A DNA stretch of 64,000 nucleotides from Actinobacillus capsulatus DSM 19761 (lineage in GTDB: Bacteria; Pseudomonadota; Gammaproteobacteria; Enterobacterales; Pasteurellaceae), in assembly GCF_000374285.1 (NCBI RefSeq), contig NZ_KB893938.1:53871-117870 (forward strand), written 5' to 3'. The notes below the pieces were generated by a model. The model saw only the letters and a list, made by a program, of their open reading frames with translations. It was not told where the DNA came from and did not search any database. The translations under genes were made by a program, and so were the position numbers. Shown piece after piece: positions 63,624 through 64,000 of the stretch. Position 1 is the first letter of the stretch; the number at the start of each line of letters is the position of its first letter.

Positions 63624-64000
63624 ATGCAAAAACAAGATGAATTAAATGTGTTGTTCCCGAATGAGAAAATCACTATTGCGGGCGAAGAAATCGAAATCAA
63701 AGAATATTCACTCATCCAGCAATTACAGCACCGTACGTTGTTTATGCCATTTGTTACGGCATTGCGCAGCACGTTAAGCAAAGCTGAAGCGGAGTTTGGT
63801 TTAGATGGTTTAATGAACCTTATTGCAGAACATTACCAAGAGATACTGCATTTAGTCAGTATTTCGGTGGGTAAACCGCTTGAATGGGTACAGAATCTGA
63901 CAGGCGAAGATGCAGAAACGGTGTTAATGATGTGGTGGACGGTAAATAGCGATTTTTTTACCCGTCAGGCGGTGCAGCCAATGTTGGAGAAAATGGTGCA
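63624..64000 (+). CDS. Tail assembly chaperone-like protein (partial, runs off window)
   Basis: An open frame begins at ATG 63624 (MQKQDELNVLFPNEKITIAGEEIEIKEYSLIQQLQHRTLFM) and is still open at the window end after 125 codons. The acidic, helical sequence and position directly after the tail-tube gene fit the tail assembly chaperone that precedes the tape-measure gene. It ends outside the window. Confidence 0.72.
   Translation, partial: MQKQDELNVLFPNEKITIAGEEIEIKEYSLIQQLQHRTLFMPFVTALRSTLSKAEAEFGLDGLMNLIAEHYQEILHLVSISVGKPLEWVQNLTGEDAETVLMMWWTVNSDFFTRQAVQPMLEKMV

Larger units (their letters stand above)
42545..64000 (+). mobile_element. Mu-like transposable prophage, left 21.5 kb (right end beyond window)
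   Basis: The element begins with TG at 42,545 (TGAGAAATCAGGAAC) inside a truncated DUF4123-like gene. It carries a divergent repressor, Ner, transposase A, B, DUF3164, gemA, Mor, lysis genes, terminase, portal, F, G, I, T and tail genes in Mu order. The tail genes are of the long non-contractile kind. The five bases before the end (AAGAA) are the expected target duplication, but the right copy is outside the window. Several genes are frameshifted, so it is probably defective. Confidence 0.9.

Overview
This window looks like the chromosome of a Pasteurellaceae bacterium, most likely an Actinobacillus of the A. pleuropneumoniae group. The basis is a low-GC gamma-proteobacterial gene set in typical Pasteurellaceae neighbourhoods, together with many copies of the Actinobacillus/Mannheimia-type DNA uptake sequence (ACAAGCGGTC). 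Many of these sit as inverted pairs between genes, where they probably also act as terminators. The species call is inference; no species marker is decisive here.

Positions 1 to about 30,800 are ordinary core genome. In order: the lysC 3' end; nrdR-ycgL-dnaB; a Fur-box-preceded iron-siderophore ABC importer; a PhoU-like/PiT phosphate pair; small redox and sulfur proteins; tgt; cspD; can; ilvI-ilvH; pmbA; darP; ubiX; pyrF-yciH; lapA-lapB; ihfB-rpsA-cmk; degS; secG with tRNA-Leu(GAG); topB. Less ordinary items are a decayed short-chain dehydrogenase remnant (about 12.8 kb), a 44-residue lipoprotein gene, and a strong candidate for a Fur-controlled small RNA just downstream of pmbA (16,684-16,811).

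From 30.9 to 33.4 kb the chromosome is scarred. An alkaline phosphatase gene loses its 3' end, and a dead fragment of a Mu-like phage follows (mor, gemA and gp16-like remnants in phage order on the minus strand). That fragment abuts a decayed type III restriction-modification methyltransferase gene (mod). Core genes resume with cmoB, mltA, tRNA-fMet and xseA. At 38.3-39.4 kb a partial and an intact tRNA-Leu(CAA) sit next to a truncated parA-like gene, which suggests the stub of an integrative element of the tRNA-Leu-targeting class. It abuts fragments of a minus-strand cluster resembling a type VI secretion effector locus: a hydrolase fragment, a class 3 lipase, a membrane-anchored possible immunity protein, and a DUF4123-like adaptor whose 5' end is cut off.

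The cut is made by a Mu-like transposable prophage. Its left end appears to be at 42,545 and it runs past the window end. Its layout is: end-proximal repeats, repressor, operators, Ner, transposase A, a small stand-alone copy of an A-protein DNA-binding domain, target-selection ATPase B, a run of small early genes, gemA and mor, a lysis cassette (endolysin, holin, overlapping Rz/Rz1-type spanins), packaging and head genes, and a tail-tube gene of non-contractile-tail type instead of a Mu sheath. It also carries a minus-strand tRNA-like gene with anticodon UAU. Three genes (an early zinc-motif gene, large terminase, portal) are broken by frameshift or deletion, so the prophage is probably unable to make particles unless these are sequence errors.
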